A program made the translations under genes and the position numbers. A model generated the notes under the pieces. The model searched no databases. It was not told the DNA's origin and was given only the letters and a program-made list of their open reading frames with translations. 64,000 nt of DNA from Pseudomonas borbori (GTDB lineage Bacteria > Pseudomonadota > Gammaproteobacteria > Pseudomonadales > Pseudomonadaceae): the NCBI RefSeq assembly GCF_900115555.1, contig NZ_FOWX01000021.1:1-64000 (forward strand), in the 5' to 3' direction. Every line of letters begins with the position of its first letter. Position 1 is the first letter of the stretch. This document shows positions 14,855-24,276 of this stretch, piece after piece.

Positions 14855-16294
14855 TCAGCGGGCGACGAGGCTCAGCGGGGTTGCCTGGCTGCGGCCGTAG
14901 ACGTCTTCCAGGCGTTCGATGTCGTCTTCGCCGAGGTAGCTGCCCGATTGCACCTCGATGATTTCCAGGGGGATCTTGCCGGGGTTGCTCAGGCGATGCA
15001 CCGCGGTCATCGGAATGTAGGTGGACTGGTTTTCGGTGAGCAGGAACACCTTGTCGGCACAGGTCACCTCGGCGGTGCCGGACACCACGATCCAGTGTTC
15101 GGCGCGGTGGTGGTGCATCTGCAGGGACAGGGTGGCGCCGGGTTTGACCGAGATATGCTTGACTTGGAAGCGTCCGCCCATGTCCACCGAGTCGTAGGAA
15201 CCCCAGGGCCGGTAGACCTCGCAATGGTTCTGGGTTTCGCTGCGGCCCTGCTCGTTGAGCTGGTTGACCACGGTCTTGACGTCCTGCACATGGTCGCGGT
15301 GGGCGATCATCATGGCGTCCTTGGTTTCCACCACCACGATGTCGTCCAGGCCGATCACCGAGACCAGCTTGCCGTTGCCATGCACCAGGCAATTGCGGCT
15401 GTTGTGCAGCATGACATCGCCCTTGGTGACGTTGCCGTGGCGGTCCTTGTCGTGCACGTCCCAGATCGATGACCAGCTGCCGACATCGTTCCAGCCGGCA
15501 TCGAGTGGTACCACGCAGGCGCGGCTGGTCTTTTCCATTACCGAGTAGTCGATCGAGTTATCCGGGCAGCACTCGAAGGTGGCGGCGTCGATGGTGATGA
15601 CATCACCCTCGACCTGGCTGCGTTCCAGTGCCAGCAGGCAGGTGTCGTAGATGTCGGCGTCGTGTTTCTTCAGCTCTTCCAGGTAGCGGCTGGCGCGGAA
15701 CAGGAACATGCCGCTGTTCCAGAAGTAGTCGCCCGAGGCGACGAATTCACGGGCGCGGGCTTCATCGGGTTTTTCGACGAAAGACTGCACGCGAATCACG
15801 CCTTCAGGCAGCGCGGCGTCGGCCACCGATTTGATGTAGCCATAACCGGTTTCCGGACGCAGGGCCGGAATGCCGAACAGCACCATTTCGCCACGTTCGG
15901 CGGCTTTGCTGGCCAGCGCCAGGGCGTCCTCGAAGGCCTGCTGGTTCTCCAGCACGTGGTCGGCGGGGAGGACCAGCAACAGTTCGTCGCGGCCTTCGGC
16001 GAGCAGCTGCATGGCGGCGATGGCCACCGCCGGCGCGGTGTTGCGGCCGAAGGGTTCGAGCAGGATCGCCTGGGTGGCCAGCTGCTGGCTGTGCAGCTGT
16101 TCCTGGACGATGAAGCGGTGTTCCTTGTTGCACACCAGCAGCGGCGCCTGCATGCCGTCGAAGGCCAGGCGCTTGATGGTTTGCTGGAACAGGGTGTCCG
16201 TGCCGGTGAGGGCGAGGAACTGCTTGGGGTACTGCTTGCGTGAGAGGGGCCAAAGGCGCGAACCGCTGCCACCGGAAAGAATTACTGGAATCAT
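14855..16294 (-). CDS. algA: Phosphomannose isomerase / GDP-mannose pyrophosphorylase
   Basis: 479 residues, bifunctional. It converts fructose-6-P to mannose-6-P and mannose-1-P plus GTP to GDP-mannose, the first and third steps toward alginate. The N-terminal nucleotidyltransferase has ILSGGSGSRLWPLSRKQYPK (about 5-24) and FVEKP; the C-terminal cupin isomerase shows QMHHHRAEHW with metal-binding His and ends EDVYGR. ATG 16294 has AGGAGT at 16301-16306, which rules out an upstream extension. It is the last gene of the alg operon, 173 bases after algF. Confidence 0.97.
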   Translation of the reverse strand: MIPVILSGGSGSRLWPLSRKQYPKQFLALTGTDTLFQQTIKRLAFDGMQAPLLVCNKEHRFIVQEQLHSQQLATQAILLEPFGRNTAPAVAIAAMQLLAEGRDELLLVLPADHVLENQQAFEDALALASKAAERGEMVLFGIPALRPETGYGYIKSVADAALPEGVIRVQSFVEKPDEARAREFVASGDYFWNSGMFLFRASRYLEELKKHDADIYDTCLLALERSQVEGDVITIDAATFECCPDNSIDYSVMEKTSRACVVPLDAGWNDVGSWSSIWDVHDKDRHGNVTKGDVMLHNSRNCLVHGNGKLVSVIGLDDIVVVETKDAMMIAHRDHVQDVKTVVNQLNEQGRSETQNHCEVYRPWGSYDSVDMGGRFQVKHISVKPGATLSLQMHHHRAEHWIVVSGTAEVTCADKVFLLTENQSTYIPMTAVHRLSNPGKIPLEIIEVQSGSYLGEDDIERLEDVYGRSQATPLSLVAR

Positions 16295-16467
16295 GTCGGT
16301 ACTCCTAAAGCATTTATGCGTTTGGTTGGGCAGCTCCCGCGCGTTGGCGGACTGCCCGCTTACCCAGGCCGAACGATCGGCGTTGGGGGACCACTCCAGA
16401 ACGCCTTCTCGTGAAGGCGCTGTTCGCATGCCGGTCTATTGCCGGTCTTTGCTGTTGTTCGGGTTGC
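16295..16467. other. algF-algA intergenic region
   Basis: 173 bases with the algA ribosome-binding site at the left. It is long for an operon gap and could hold a secondary promoter, but none is convincing by eye. Confidence 0.4.
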
Positions 16468-17115
16468 TCATTCGTTCCTGGCCGGGCGCTTGACCCACAC
16501 CGGCGAGAGCTGGCTGCCGCTGCCGGTGATGTACAGGCTGACCACCTCGCCGCGCGTCAGGGCGACGGGCTTGAGGTCGCTGATCTTGTTGTCGCCGTCG
16601 AACAGCGCCAGGCTGACCTTGACCGGGTTGACCTCGCGCTCGCCGTTGCCGTCCGGGGCGACTTTGTCGACTACCGCGGCCTTGCCGTCGGCGGTCTTCA
16701 GGCTCAGGCTGCGGTCGGACAGGTTCTGCACCCGCAGCATGGCCTTGTGCTTGTTGCTGAATGCGGCTTCCGACACCAGCTTGGGTTCGCTACCCGGCTG
16801 GTTGACCAGGGTGTAGTAGCGGCCGGCGTCGAGTTTCACCGGCAGCCTGTTGCTGCCGACCTGGGCGCTATAGCTGCCGGCCGGCAGATAGCTGAAGTCG
16901 CTGGAGCCCAGCGGGGCGATGTCGCTGAGGTCGGTGTTGCCGACGCTGACGCTGAGCTCGCTGTTGCCGGCGTTGTAGGCGCGGACGAAGGCCGATCCCT
17001 TGGGCGCCTGCGGGGCATAGAGGGCTGCGTCGCCGGCCTGGGCATGGAGGGCGCCGACGCTCAGGGCGAGGGCGCAGGCGTAGGACGTCCAGCTGCGTTT
17101 GTTCTGTCTGATCAT
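16468..17115 (-). CDS. algF: Alginate O-acetylation protein AlgF
   Basis: 215 residues with an N-terminal signal peptide (cleavage probably after HAQAG, about residue 28). AlgF is a periplasmic protein of two small beta-sandwich modules needed for O-acetylation of mannuronate residues together with AlgI and AlgJ. Family features seen are ALYAPQAPKGSAFVRAYN at the mature N-terminus and GEVVSLYITGSG near the C-terminus. The length matches the family. It is separated from algJ by 148 bases that contain a palindromic repeat. Confidence 0.95.
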   Translation of the reverse strand: MIRQNKRSWTSYACALALSVGALHAQAGDAALYAPQAPKGSAFVRAYNAGNSELSVSVGNTDLSDIAPLGSSDFSYLPAGSYSAQVGSNRLPVKLDAGRYYTLVNQPGSEPKLVSEAAFSNKHKAMLRVQNLSDRSLSLKTADGKAAVVDKVAPDGNGEREVNPVKVSLALFDGDNKISDLKPVALTRGEVVSLYITGSGSQLSPVWVKRPARNE

Positions 17116-17194
17116 GGGTGTTCCTCCATCTTGCGGTTACAGGGCCGCGGGGGCGTGGTGTAGCGAGCGGCTGCGCCGTTCGGGTTCTCTAGCT

Positions 17195-17269
17195 CCGTAG
17201 GATGGGTTGAGCCTGCGATACCCATCATCGCAGCCGCATGGGTATCGCTTCGCTCAACCCATCCTACGG
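17195..17269. repeat. Palindromic repeat between algF and algJ (GTAGGATGGGTTGAGC family)
   Basis: CCGTAGGATGGGTTGAGC (17195-17212) is a perfect inverted copy of 17252-17269, with an internal second palindrome GATACCCAT/ATGGGTATC. The algJ stop codon (17264-17266) lies inside the right arm. A related, more degenerate copy lies at 20019-20105 between algL and algI. Confidence 0.85.
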
Positions 17270-18421
17270 GTAGGGGGGGCAGCGGCTGGCGGTGGTCGCC
17301 AGACGTTGCTGGCGGCTGTCGTTCTTCAGTTCGGCGATCCAGTCCGGATCGAAGTCGTCGAGATCGCTGGCCATCGGCAGGTAGCGTTCGGGGAATTCCC
17401 AGATCAGCAACTGCGGCGGGGCGTCGGCAAACTCGTCGCTTTGCAGGTACTTGAGCATCGGCACTATCGGCCCCTGGCCGTCTTCGGCGTGGTTGCTCAG
17501 GTCGCGTTGCAGGTGTTGACGCAGGGCCCCGGCAAAATTCCAGTTGGGGTTGGCGCTGTAGCTGGTGCCGACCAGCGCCACCGGGATGTCGCTGTCGGCG
17601 AACAGCGCATCGGCTCCGCCGGCCTGGTCCGCCGCGCGGGTTTGGTACTGCTGCAGCTGGTCGGGTTCGGGCAGCAGTCGCTCGAACAGCGGCGCCAGTG
17701 GCAGGAAGCTGGTCAGGTCACCCAGCAGTGGCTGCTGTTGGGTGGCCTCGGTGACGAACGCCTGCGGTTCGCCGTTGAGGGCCAGCGAGCGGTTCACGGT
17801 CTCACTCAGTTGGCGCGCGACCAGGTCCGCGCCCAGGGGTGTCCAGTGGGTGTCGGTGCGCAGGAACAGCTGACCGCGGCTCTTCTCGGCCTGCAGGCTG
17901 GCGAGCAGGTCTGGCGCGGCGATGTCGGCATTGCGCACCTCGCGGTGGAAGCGCTGATAGAGGTCCGCGCGCTGGCTGCTGATGCGCTGGTCGCCGAGGT
18001 ACTCCGGGTACAGGCGCGCCTTGGCCGGCACTATCGCCAGCAGCAAGCGCACATTGCGCTGCGCCAGTTGCTCGCGCACGCCGCGGATCAGCGCCAGGTT
18101 GTCGCGCTGGTGCTGGCGGCCATCGGCCACCGGGTTGAACTCTTCAGCCGAGTACAGCCAGTCGTGCTGGCCGATCACCACGCCGGGGCGGCCTTCGTTG
18201 AACAGCACATAATCCAGCGCGGCCCAGACGTTGGTGCCGAGCTGCTTGATCGGGAATTGCTTGTCGTAATGGCTCTCGAAGTTCGTCGCCAGGTTGCCGT
18301 CGAGCACGCTGAACTGGTTGGGGGCCTGGTAACTCAGAACCCCGCGCAGGGACCAGAGCAGCAGCAGGCTCAGCACGCCGAGGAACAGGGCGACGTAGAG
18401 TTTGCGTAATGGACGCGTCAT
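17264..18421 (-). CDS. algJ: Alginate O-acetyltransferase AlgJ
   Basis: 385 residues from ATG 18421, which has AGG eight bases upstream; another in-frame ATG at 18433 abuts the algI stop but lacks a ribosome-binding site. A signal anchor covers about 8-26. The SGNH-like catalytic domain shows RTDTHWTPLG with the Asp-His pair and VGTSYSANPNWNF with the nucleophilic Ser. AlgJ removes acetyl from the AlgI-supplied donor for transfer to alginate in the periplasm. The last few residues (SRCPPYP) differ from the usual end because the stop lies in an inserted repeat. Confidence 0.96.
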   Translation of the reverse strand: MTRPLRKLYVALFLGVLSLLLLWSLRGVLSYQAPNQFSVLDGNLATNFESHYDKQFPIKQLGTNVWAALDYVLFNEGRPGVVIGQHDWLYSAEEFNPVADGRQHQRDNLALIRGVREQLAQRNVRLLLAIVPAKARLYPEYLGDQRISSQRADLYQRFHREVRNADIAAPDLLASLQAEKSRGQLFLRTDTHWTPLGADLVARQLSETVNRSLALNGEPQAFVTEATQQQPLLGDLTSFLPLAPLFERLLPEPDQLQQYQTRAADQAGGADALFADSDIPVALVGTSYSANPNWNFAGALRQHLQRDLSNHAEDGQGPIVPMLKYLQSDEFADAPPQLLIWEFPERYLPMASDLDDFDPDWIAELKNDSRQQRLATTASRCPPYP

Positions 18422-18433
18422 GCTCGGCCTCAT

Positions 18434-19906
18434 TCAGAATTGGAAATACAGAAAGGGGGAGTAGCTCTGCGCCGAGAGCTTCAACAGCGAGGCGCAGAAC
18501 AGCAGCAGCAAGGCGCCACGGACCAGGTAGCGCGGCATGGCGGCGCTCCAGCTGGCCTGTTGCAGCAGCACGCCGCCGCTGCCCATGACCAGGCCCGCTG
18601 CAGCGTCCGGGCGCGTGTGGCGGTAGAACTGGCGCAAGCCGCAGAAGGCCATGACCGCATAGGCCAGGACCAGGGTGGCGATCTGCAGGTCGCCGACATT
18701 GGCCCGGCCCAGTTCGCTGAGCTGCCAGCCATCGAAGGCGAACAGCGCGGCGTACATGCGCCAGGCCACGTCGAGGTTCTCGGCGCGGAAGATCACCCAG
18801 CCGAGCATCACCAGCAGGAAGGTCAACAGCCACTTCAGCGGATTGATCGCCTTGGGCGCGGCGTTCACCCCGAACAGGCGCTCGATGGTCAGCCACATGC
18901 CGTGCCAGGCGCCCCAGATCAGGAAGGTCCAGTTGGCGCCGTGCCACAGGCCGCCCAGGAGCATGGTCAGAAACAGGTTGCGGTAGGTGTTGAAGGTGCC
19001 CTTGCGGTTGCCGCCCAGCGGCACGTACAGGTAGTCGCGCAGCCAGGTCGACAGGCTGATGTGCCAGCGCCGCCAGAACTCGGTGATCGACTGGCTGATA
19101 TAGGGCTGGTTGAAGTTTTCCATGAAGCGGAAACCCATCATCAGGCCCAGGCCGATGGCCATGTCGCTGTAGCCGGAGAAGTCGAAATACAGCTGCGCGC
19201 TGTAGGCGAGCATGCCCAGCCAGGCGTCGCCGCTGCTGGGGTCCTGCAGGGCGAAGAGGTGGTCGACCAAGGGTGCCAGGCTGTCGGCGATGAACACCTT
19301 CTTGACGAAACCCTGCATGAAGCGGGTGGCGCCTTCGCTGAACTTGTCGAGGCTGTGGGTGCGCTCGGTGAACTGCTCGGCCAGGTCCTTGTAGCGCAGC
19401 ACGGGGCCGGCAATCAGTTGCGGGAACAGGGCGATGAAGGCGGCGAAGTTGATCAGGTTTTCCGTGGGTTTGGTGTCGCCGCGGTAGACGTCGATCAGGT
19501 AGCTGAGCGACTGGAAGATATAGAAGGAAATGCCGATCGGCAGGATCACCTGGGTCAGCAGGAACGGCTCGAAGCCGGCGCCTTCCAGCACCTTGTTGAG
19601 GTTTGCCACCCCGAAGTTGGCGTACTTGAAGTAACCCAGGGTCGCCAGGTTGCCGGCCACACCCCCGATCACCCAGCGCTGCGCCGCCTTGCTGCGTACC
19701 CCAGCCGCATGGATGCGCAGGCCGAACCCGTAGTTCCACAGGGTGACCGCGGCGAACAGCAGAAGGAAATCCACTCGCCACCAGGCGTAGAAGGCGTAGC
19801 TGCCGAGCAGGATCAGCAGGTTGCGATAGCGATTACTGCTCAGGTAATACAGGCCGAGAAAGATCGGCAGGAACAGGAACAGGAATACGTTGGATGAAAA
19901 GACCAT
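18434..19906 (-). CDS. algI: Alginate O-acetyltransferase, membrane MBOAT protein AlgI
   Basis: 490 residues from ATG 19906 (MVFSSNVFLFLFLPIFLGL), preferred over an upstream frame start because it gives the family N-terminus. About ten membrane segments form an MBOAT fold that moves acetyl groups from the cytoplasm across the inner membrane for AlgJ/AlgX. The conserved MBOAT His lie in GGLWHGANWTFLIWGAWHGMW (about 300-320). It abuts algJ and is separated from algL by 201 bases containing a repeat. Confidence 0.96.
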   Translation of the reverse strand: MVFSSNVFLFLFLPIFLGLYYLSSNRYRNLLILLGSYAFYAWWRVDFLLLFAAVTLWNYGFGLRIHAAGVRSKAAQRWVIGGVAGNLATLGYFKYANFGVANLNKVLEGAGFEPFLLTQVILPIGISFYIFQSLSYLIDVYRGDTKPTENLINFAAFIALFPQLIAGPVLRYKDLAEQFTERTHSLDKFSEGATRFMQGFVKKVFIADSLAPLVDHLFALQDPSSGDAWLGMLAYSAQLYFDFSGYSDMAIGLGLMMGFRFMENFNQPYISQSITEFWRRWHISLSTWLRDYLYVPLGGNRKGTFNTYRNLFLTMLLGGLWHGANWTFLIWGAWHGMWLTIERLFGVNAAPKAINPLKWLLTFLLVMLGWVIFRAENLDVAWRMYAALFAFDGWQLSELGRANVGDLQIATLVLAYAVMAFCGLRQFYRHTRPDAAAGLVMGSGGVLLQQASWSAAMPRYLVRGALLLLFCASLLKLSAQSYSPFLYFQF

Positions 19907-20018
19907 CCGTAGATCTCCGTTGAATAACCACTCTTCAGAGGCTCGCAAGCCCCCCTTTCCCCCCGCGCGCGGGAGGCTGTTTCTACGTCCGTAGACGGAC
20001 TTGCAAACTGCCGCTATT

Positions 20019-20105
20019 GGTAGGATGGGTTGAGCGAAGCGATACCCATCGACGTTCTCGTCAGCGCCTTAGCTGCGGGCATCGCTTGGCTCAATCCTTT
20101 CCCGT
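20019..20105. repeat. Degenerate palindromic repeat between algI and algL
   Basis: GGTAGGATGGGTTGAGCGAA at 20019-20038 and GGCATCGCTTGGCTCAATCC at 20078-20097 are the arms of the same family as 17195-17269, with mismatches in the right arm. It extends almost to the algL stop. Confidence 0.75.
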
Positions 20106-20107
20106 AA

Positions 20108-21202
20108 TCAGCTATCGCCCCGCTGCTTTGGCTCGAATACCCGGGTCACGTTGCCGCCGAGGCGGAAGGTCTTGAACGGGCCCATCTGCTGCTTGAGTTT
20201 CTCGGTGTCGGCCGAGCAGGCATAAAGCGTGCAGTAGGGCGCCAGCCAGGCGTATTTGTTGTCCTTTTTCAGGTCTTCCATGTCCTGTTTTTCGCCGGAT
20301 TTGCTGGCGAAGTCGTCTGGGTCATTCACCCCGTCCAGTACCCGTTCGGCCAGGCGCTTGAGCGCGCCCTGGTTTTCCGGACGCAGATCCACGGCGTTGG
20401 CCTGGGCGAAGCTGGCGATCATCGTCAGCGGCGGCAGGGCGTAGTTGTGGTAGGCCAGGGCGCGCTGCTTGCGCTTGATTTCGTTGGGCAGGAAGCCCTG
20501 ATCATCGACCTGGCCCGCGGCCACGCGGAACTGCTCGACGGACCAGTCGAACAGGTCGCGGCGGTCGAGCGCCACGGCGGCGGCCATCACCGACCAGGCG
20601 CTCCAGTAGGAGTGGTTGTTGATCTTTTTCAGCGGCAGGTCGCTCCAGTCCTGCACCGCCTGCTCGGCCAGTTTGGCGAACCAAGACTCGATCACCCGGA
20701 CTTGCTGCGGGTAGGCGGCCAGCGGCTGGGATTCGGAGAATTTCAGCTGCAGGTAGGCACCCGCCAGGCTGCCCAGCGCCCATTTGCGCATCGACTTGCC
20801 GGTATGGTTGTAGTCGCTGGAGAGCAGCGCATCGGCTTCGGCCCAGCTGCTCAGCCAGTCCATGGCGCACGCCAGCTGCTGCGGCTGGCCGTCGCGCAGG
20901 TAGTGCATGACCTGCTTGTTGAAGTCCTTTTCCAGGCGGGTGATGCTGGCGGTCTGCTGGCGAAAGGCCTTTTCCGCCTTGCGGTTCAGGGTCGCGCGGG
21001 CCTTGTCGGAGCCCTCGTACTTGCTGGTGAATTGCAGCGTGCCGGTGTAGGGCGTGGGCACGCTGGGGCAGGCCTGTGGCGCGCCCTTGCGGGTTTCCAC
21101 CGGCGCGTAATAGCCCTGTGGCGGGCGCAGGGCGGCCTGGCTGGCGCAGGCCAGGAGCATGGCGCCGAGCAGGCAGGGCAGGGTCAGTGTGCGCATCGGC
21201 AT
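20108..21202 (-). CDS. algL: Alginate lyase AlgL
   Basis: 364 residues from ATG 21202, with GAGGT just upstream. A signal peptide ends at about residue 25 (ACASQAA). The PL5 lyase (alpha/alpha toroid) cleaves polymannuronate by beta-elimination and clears misdirected polymer from the periplasm. Seen are [17 protein letters not shown], the active-site loop [12 protein letters not shown] with catalytic Asn/His (about 200-210), and [13 protein letters not shown]. It starts within a few bases of the algX stop (21210). Confidence 0.97.
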   Translation of the reverse strand: MPMRTLTLPCLLGAMLLACASQAALRPPQGYYAPVETRKGAPQACPSVPTPYTGTLQFTSKYEGSDKARATLNRKAEKAFRQQTASITRLEKDFNKQVMHYLRDGQPQQLACAMDWLSSWAEADALLSSDYNHTGKSMRKWALGSLAGAYLQLKFSESQPLAAYPQQVRVIESWFAKLAEQAVQDWSDLPLKKINNHSYWSAWSVMAAAVALDRRDLFDWSVEQFRVAAGQVDDQGFLPNEIKRKQRALAYHNYALPPLTMIASFAQANAVDLRPENQGALKRLAERVLDGVNDPDDFASKSGEKQDMEDLKKDNKYAWLAPYCTLYACSADTEKLKQQMGPFKTFRLGGNVTRVFEPKQRGDS

Positions 21203-21209
21203 AGGCACC

Positions 21210-22649
21210 TCAGGAGTCGCTTGCGGCGAGCTGCGCCGGACTGGAGAAATCGTTGCGCCTGCACACCCGCGCCTGCACCTCGAGCGGTTCGCCGGTGCCC
21301 GCGGGGGCCATGATTTCCAAGGCGAACAAGTTCAGCTCGGCCCAGTCGCGGTCGTCGCGCAGTTCGAAGGCGAAACGGCCGTCGGTGTCGGCGGTGTTGG
21401 GCTTTTCGAGCTTGACCTTTTCGCGGCGCCCGCTGAGGTACCAGAGGGTCGCCTCGAGGGTTTTCACCGAGGGGTCGCTGAAGCGGATGTCCACCTGGTG
21501 GCGCTTGCTCGGCAGGTCCAGCAGTTGTCCCTTGCCGTTGACCAGCACCTCGTTGGCACCCGGGCGCAGCCTGGTTTTGTTCGAGAGCAGAACCTCCTTG
21601 CCCTCGCAGCCGTTGCCCAGCATGGCCATCATCTGCCGGTGGATCTTGTCCGAGGCCAGGTCATACAGCGGCGAGAACTCCCAGATCAGGATCTTCGGCG
21701 GGTTGTTCTGGAACTCGTCGCTGCCCAGGTATTCCAGCATCGAGCCTTCCAGGCCGCCGCCGGCAAAGGCGACGTTGAGTACATCGGCGCCAATGTGCTG
21801 CTCGAGGAAGCCGCCGAAGTTGTAGTTCGGGCCGCTGTGGCTGGTGCCCACCAGGGTGATCTGCGGAGTCGCGCTGTCGCCGAACAGCTCGTCGCTGCCG
21901 CTCTCGTTCTTCGGTTCGGTGGCGAACTGGTCGATGTACTGCGGGGCATAGACGGTGCCGCAGAGCTGGGTGGCCACCTTCTGCATGGTGCCGGTCTTGC
22001 CCATCAGGCCGATGCGCTGGCTGACGAATTCCTTCTGCGGGATCTGCGCGAAAGCGGGGATGCGCTTGACCGTTTCGGCCACCAGACGCGCCGTGCGCTC
22101 GGCGCCGTAGGGGGTCCAGTGCTGGTCGCGACGGAAGTAGAAGGCTTGCTCCTCCTGCTCGTCGGTCAGCGGCGAGAGGTCGGGCACCCTCAGGCCGACC
22201 TCCGCGAAGTTGGCCAGGGCCTGGCGATAGTTGCGCAGCGCCAGATCGTAGTCGAAGCGGGCCTGGTCTGCCGGCTTGAGCTTGTTGCGGTTGACCAGGC
22301 CACGGGTCGGTTGATAGACCACCACCAGTTCCACGCCGCGGCTGTTGAAGGCTTCGCGCAGCTCCTTGAGCATGCGCAGGCCCTCGGCGCTGGTGCCGAA
22401 TTCGGTGCGCAGGTCTTCCTGGGTACGGAACAGCCAGGCGTCCTGCGCATCGATCAGGGTGGTGAAGTTCTTCATGTAGTTGCTGGTGTACTGGCTGGCG
22501 TCATGGGCCGCCGGGCACAGGGAGCAGCAGTCCTCCACCTGGTATTGCGGAGCCTTGGTTTGTTCTGCGGCCTGCAGCCCCGCGGCGGCCAGGCAGATCG
22601 CCGCCGCCAGGGGGCAGAGGCCAAGCCATTTGCTATCACGCACTTTCAT
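21210..22649 (-). CDS. algX: Alginate biosynthesis protein AlgX (O-acetyltransferase)
   Basis: 479 residues with a signal peptide ending at about 27. The N-terminal SGNH-like domain carries [12 protein letters not shown] with the Asp-His pair and [16 protein letters not shown] with the nucleophilic Ser; the C-terminal carbohydrate-binding module (about 345-470) binds the polymer. AlgX adds acetyl groups to mannuronate in the periplasm as part of the export complex. The [10 protein letters not shown] and LCGTV Cys residues likely form a disulfide. It sits between algG and algL with 15- and 7-base gaps. Confidence 0.96.
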   Translation of the reverse strand: MKVRDSKWLGLCPLAAAICLAAAGLQAAEQTKAPQYQVEDCCSLCPAAHDASQYTSNYMKNFTTLIDAQDAWLFRTQEDLRTEFGTSAEGLRMLKELREAFNSRGVELVVVYQPTRGLVNRNKLKPADQARFDYDLALRNYRQALANFAEVGLRVPDLSPLTDEQEEQAFYFRRDQHWTPYGAERTARLVAETVKRIPAFAQIPQKEFVSQRIGLMGKTGTMQKVATQLCGTVYAPQYIDQFATEPKNESGSDELFGDSATPQITLVGTSHSGPNYNFGGFLEQHIGADVLNVAFAGGGLEGSMLEYLGSDEFQNNPPKILIWEFSPLYDLASDKIHRQMMAMLGNGCEGKEVLLSNKTRLRPGANEVLVNGKGQLLDLPSKRHQVDIRFSDPSVKTLEATLWYLSGRREKVKLEKPNTADTDGRFAFELRDDRDWAELNLFALEIMAPAGTGEPLEVQARVCRRNDFSSPAQLAASDS

Positions 22650-22664
22650 AGAAACTGCCTCAAA

Positions 22665-24266
22665 TTAGTTGTGCAGGTCGACCTGGTTCTCGACCGGGTC
22701 GATGAGCACGGCCAGCTTGCGCCGCACCAGCAGGTCGAGGATTTCATCCTGGCGTTCGCCGAGGATGCCGGCGAAGCTGATGCCGGTGCTCTTGCTCGGC
22801 GCGAGCATGTCCACGCGGTACAGCTCCACCGACAGCGGCGAGTCGATCGACAGCGGGCTGGAGCCGTTGGCGGCGAGCTTGCCGCCGACCAGGATCAGCG
22901 AGACTTCGGTGTCGAAGGGGTCGAGTTCGAGGTCGCGGTCGGTGTCGGAGAGGTCCTTGATGTGGCCGTAAATGCCGGTCAGGCCATTGGCCGCCGAGAT
23001 GTTCTCGTACAGGCGAATATTGGTGCTGTTGCGCAGGCGGATGCCGTGGCGGGCGTTGTTCAACACCTTGTTGCCCCACAGCAGGTTGTCCGAACTCTCG
23101 TAGATGGTGATGCCGTCGGACTGGTTCTGGTACACCTCGTTGTAGGCCACCAGGTTGCGCACGCTGTTACGGTCGAGGACGATGCCCGAGAGCTTGTTGG
23201 CGTAGCTCTTGTTGTTGATGATCCAGCTGTCATCGACCTCGCGGGAAATGATGATGCCGTGCTTCTTCCTGGTCCCGTACACGGTGTTCTCGGCGATGAT
23301 CAGGCCGTGGGAACGGTCATGCGGGTCGATGCCGTAGACGATGTTGTCGCGGTAGGTATTGCCCTTGATCACCACGTTCTCGGCCTCATAGCAGTAGAAG
23401 CCGTACCAGTGGTCGACGAACTCCGAGTCGATCAGCCAGCCGGTCGGCTCCGGGCGCTTGAGGCGGGCCTGCATGCCGGGGGTGTACTGGGTGATGCTGA
23501 CGCCGTAGGACTTGCTGTTGTCGTAGCCCAGGCTGGTGAAGACGCTGCCCGAGACGTACAGCTCGCTACCGCCCCAGGACACCAGAAACGGGCGGAACTC
23601 GCTGCCCTTGCGCAGGCTGGCCGGGCCGTTGTCCGCCTCGCGCCAGGCGGTGAGCCGGGTGTCGGTGAAGAACAGCTGGCCGTCGTTGACCACGAAACTG
23701 CCGCGCTCCTGGGACAGGCGCAGATCCTTGGTGTCCTTGCCCACGTGCAGGGTCGCACCCTGGGCCACCACGAGCGGCAAGCGCGCCAGGTAGACGCCCG
23801 GCTCGACCTCGCGGAACTGGCTGTCCGGCAGGGTCTTGGCGATGTCCTGCGGGGTGACGTAGCCGCCCTCGATGAAGATCGCATGGGGCATGCCGTTCTG
23901 CCGCTGGACCCATTCGCGCAGGCGCTCGTTGCCGCCGATGAAGTCCTTCAGCGCATCCTGTTGCAACATGCGCCGCACCACCACCTTGCCGCCGGGCGTG
24001 CGCTCGATCTTGGCCTCGACGGCAGCGGCGGTGTAGCCGCTGAGATCGGGCAGCTTGGGCTCATCCAGATGCAGCTGCTCGACGGGTACGCTGGTTACCG
24101 TGTAGTTGCTGGTTTCCTTGAGTGCCCGGGGCGCCGTCTTGCCGCTGTCGAGCGCCGGCGCCGCCTGCACCCAGGGCGCCGCCAGCTGCAGCGCGCCAAG
24201 CAACAGGCCGCTGCAGAGCAGGCCGGCTGCACAGCCTCGTTTGAGTTTGCCTGGTGGTTGCTTCAT
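22665..24266 (-). CDS. algG: Mannuronan C5-epimerase AlgG
   Basis: 533 residues with a signal peptide ending at about 36. A right-handed beta-helix of parallel coils with CASH repeats (NVVIKGNTYRDNIVYGIDP, HGLIIAENTVYGTRKKHG and so on, about 260-440) ends with DPHDRSHG, the DPHD motif holding the catalytic His. It converts D-mannuronate to L-guluronate in the polymer and also protects the export channel. The stop is 15 bases before algX. Length is normal for the family. Confidence 0.97.
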   Translation of the reverse strand: MKQPPGKLKRGCAAGLLCSGLLLGALQLAAPWVQAAPALDSGKTAPRALKETSNYTVTSVPVEQLHLDEPKLPDLSGYTAAAVEAKIERTPGGKVVVRRMLQQDALKDFIGGNERLREWVQRQNGMPHAIFIEGGYVTPQDIAKTLPDSQFREVEPGVYLARLPLVVAQGATLHVGKDTKDLRLSQERGSFVVNDGQLFFTDTRLTAWREADNGPASLRKGSEFRPFLVSWGGSELYVSGSVFTSLGYDNSKSYGVSITQYTPGMQARLKRPEPTGWLIDSEFVDHWYGFYCYEAENVVIKGNTYRDNIVYGIDPHDRSHGLIIAENTVYGTRKKHGIIISREVDDSWIINNKSYANKLSGIVLDRNSVRNLVAYNEVYQNQSDGITIYESSDNLLWGNKVLNNARHGIRLRNSTNIRLYENISAANGLTGIYGHIKDLSDTDRDLELDPFDTEVSLILVGGKLAANGSSPLSIDSPLSVELYRVDMLAPSKSTGISFAGILGERQDEILDLLVRRKLAVLIDPVENQVDLHN

Positions 24267-24276
24267 GGCGTTGTCC

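Noticed and set aside
18440..19897. Long plus-strand frame opposite algI
   Set aside because: Antisense to a clear MBOAT gene; composition rich in Gln/His/Gly as expected for shadow frames.
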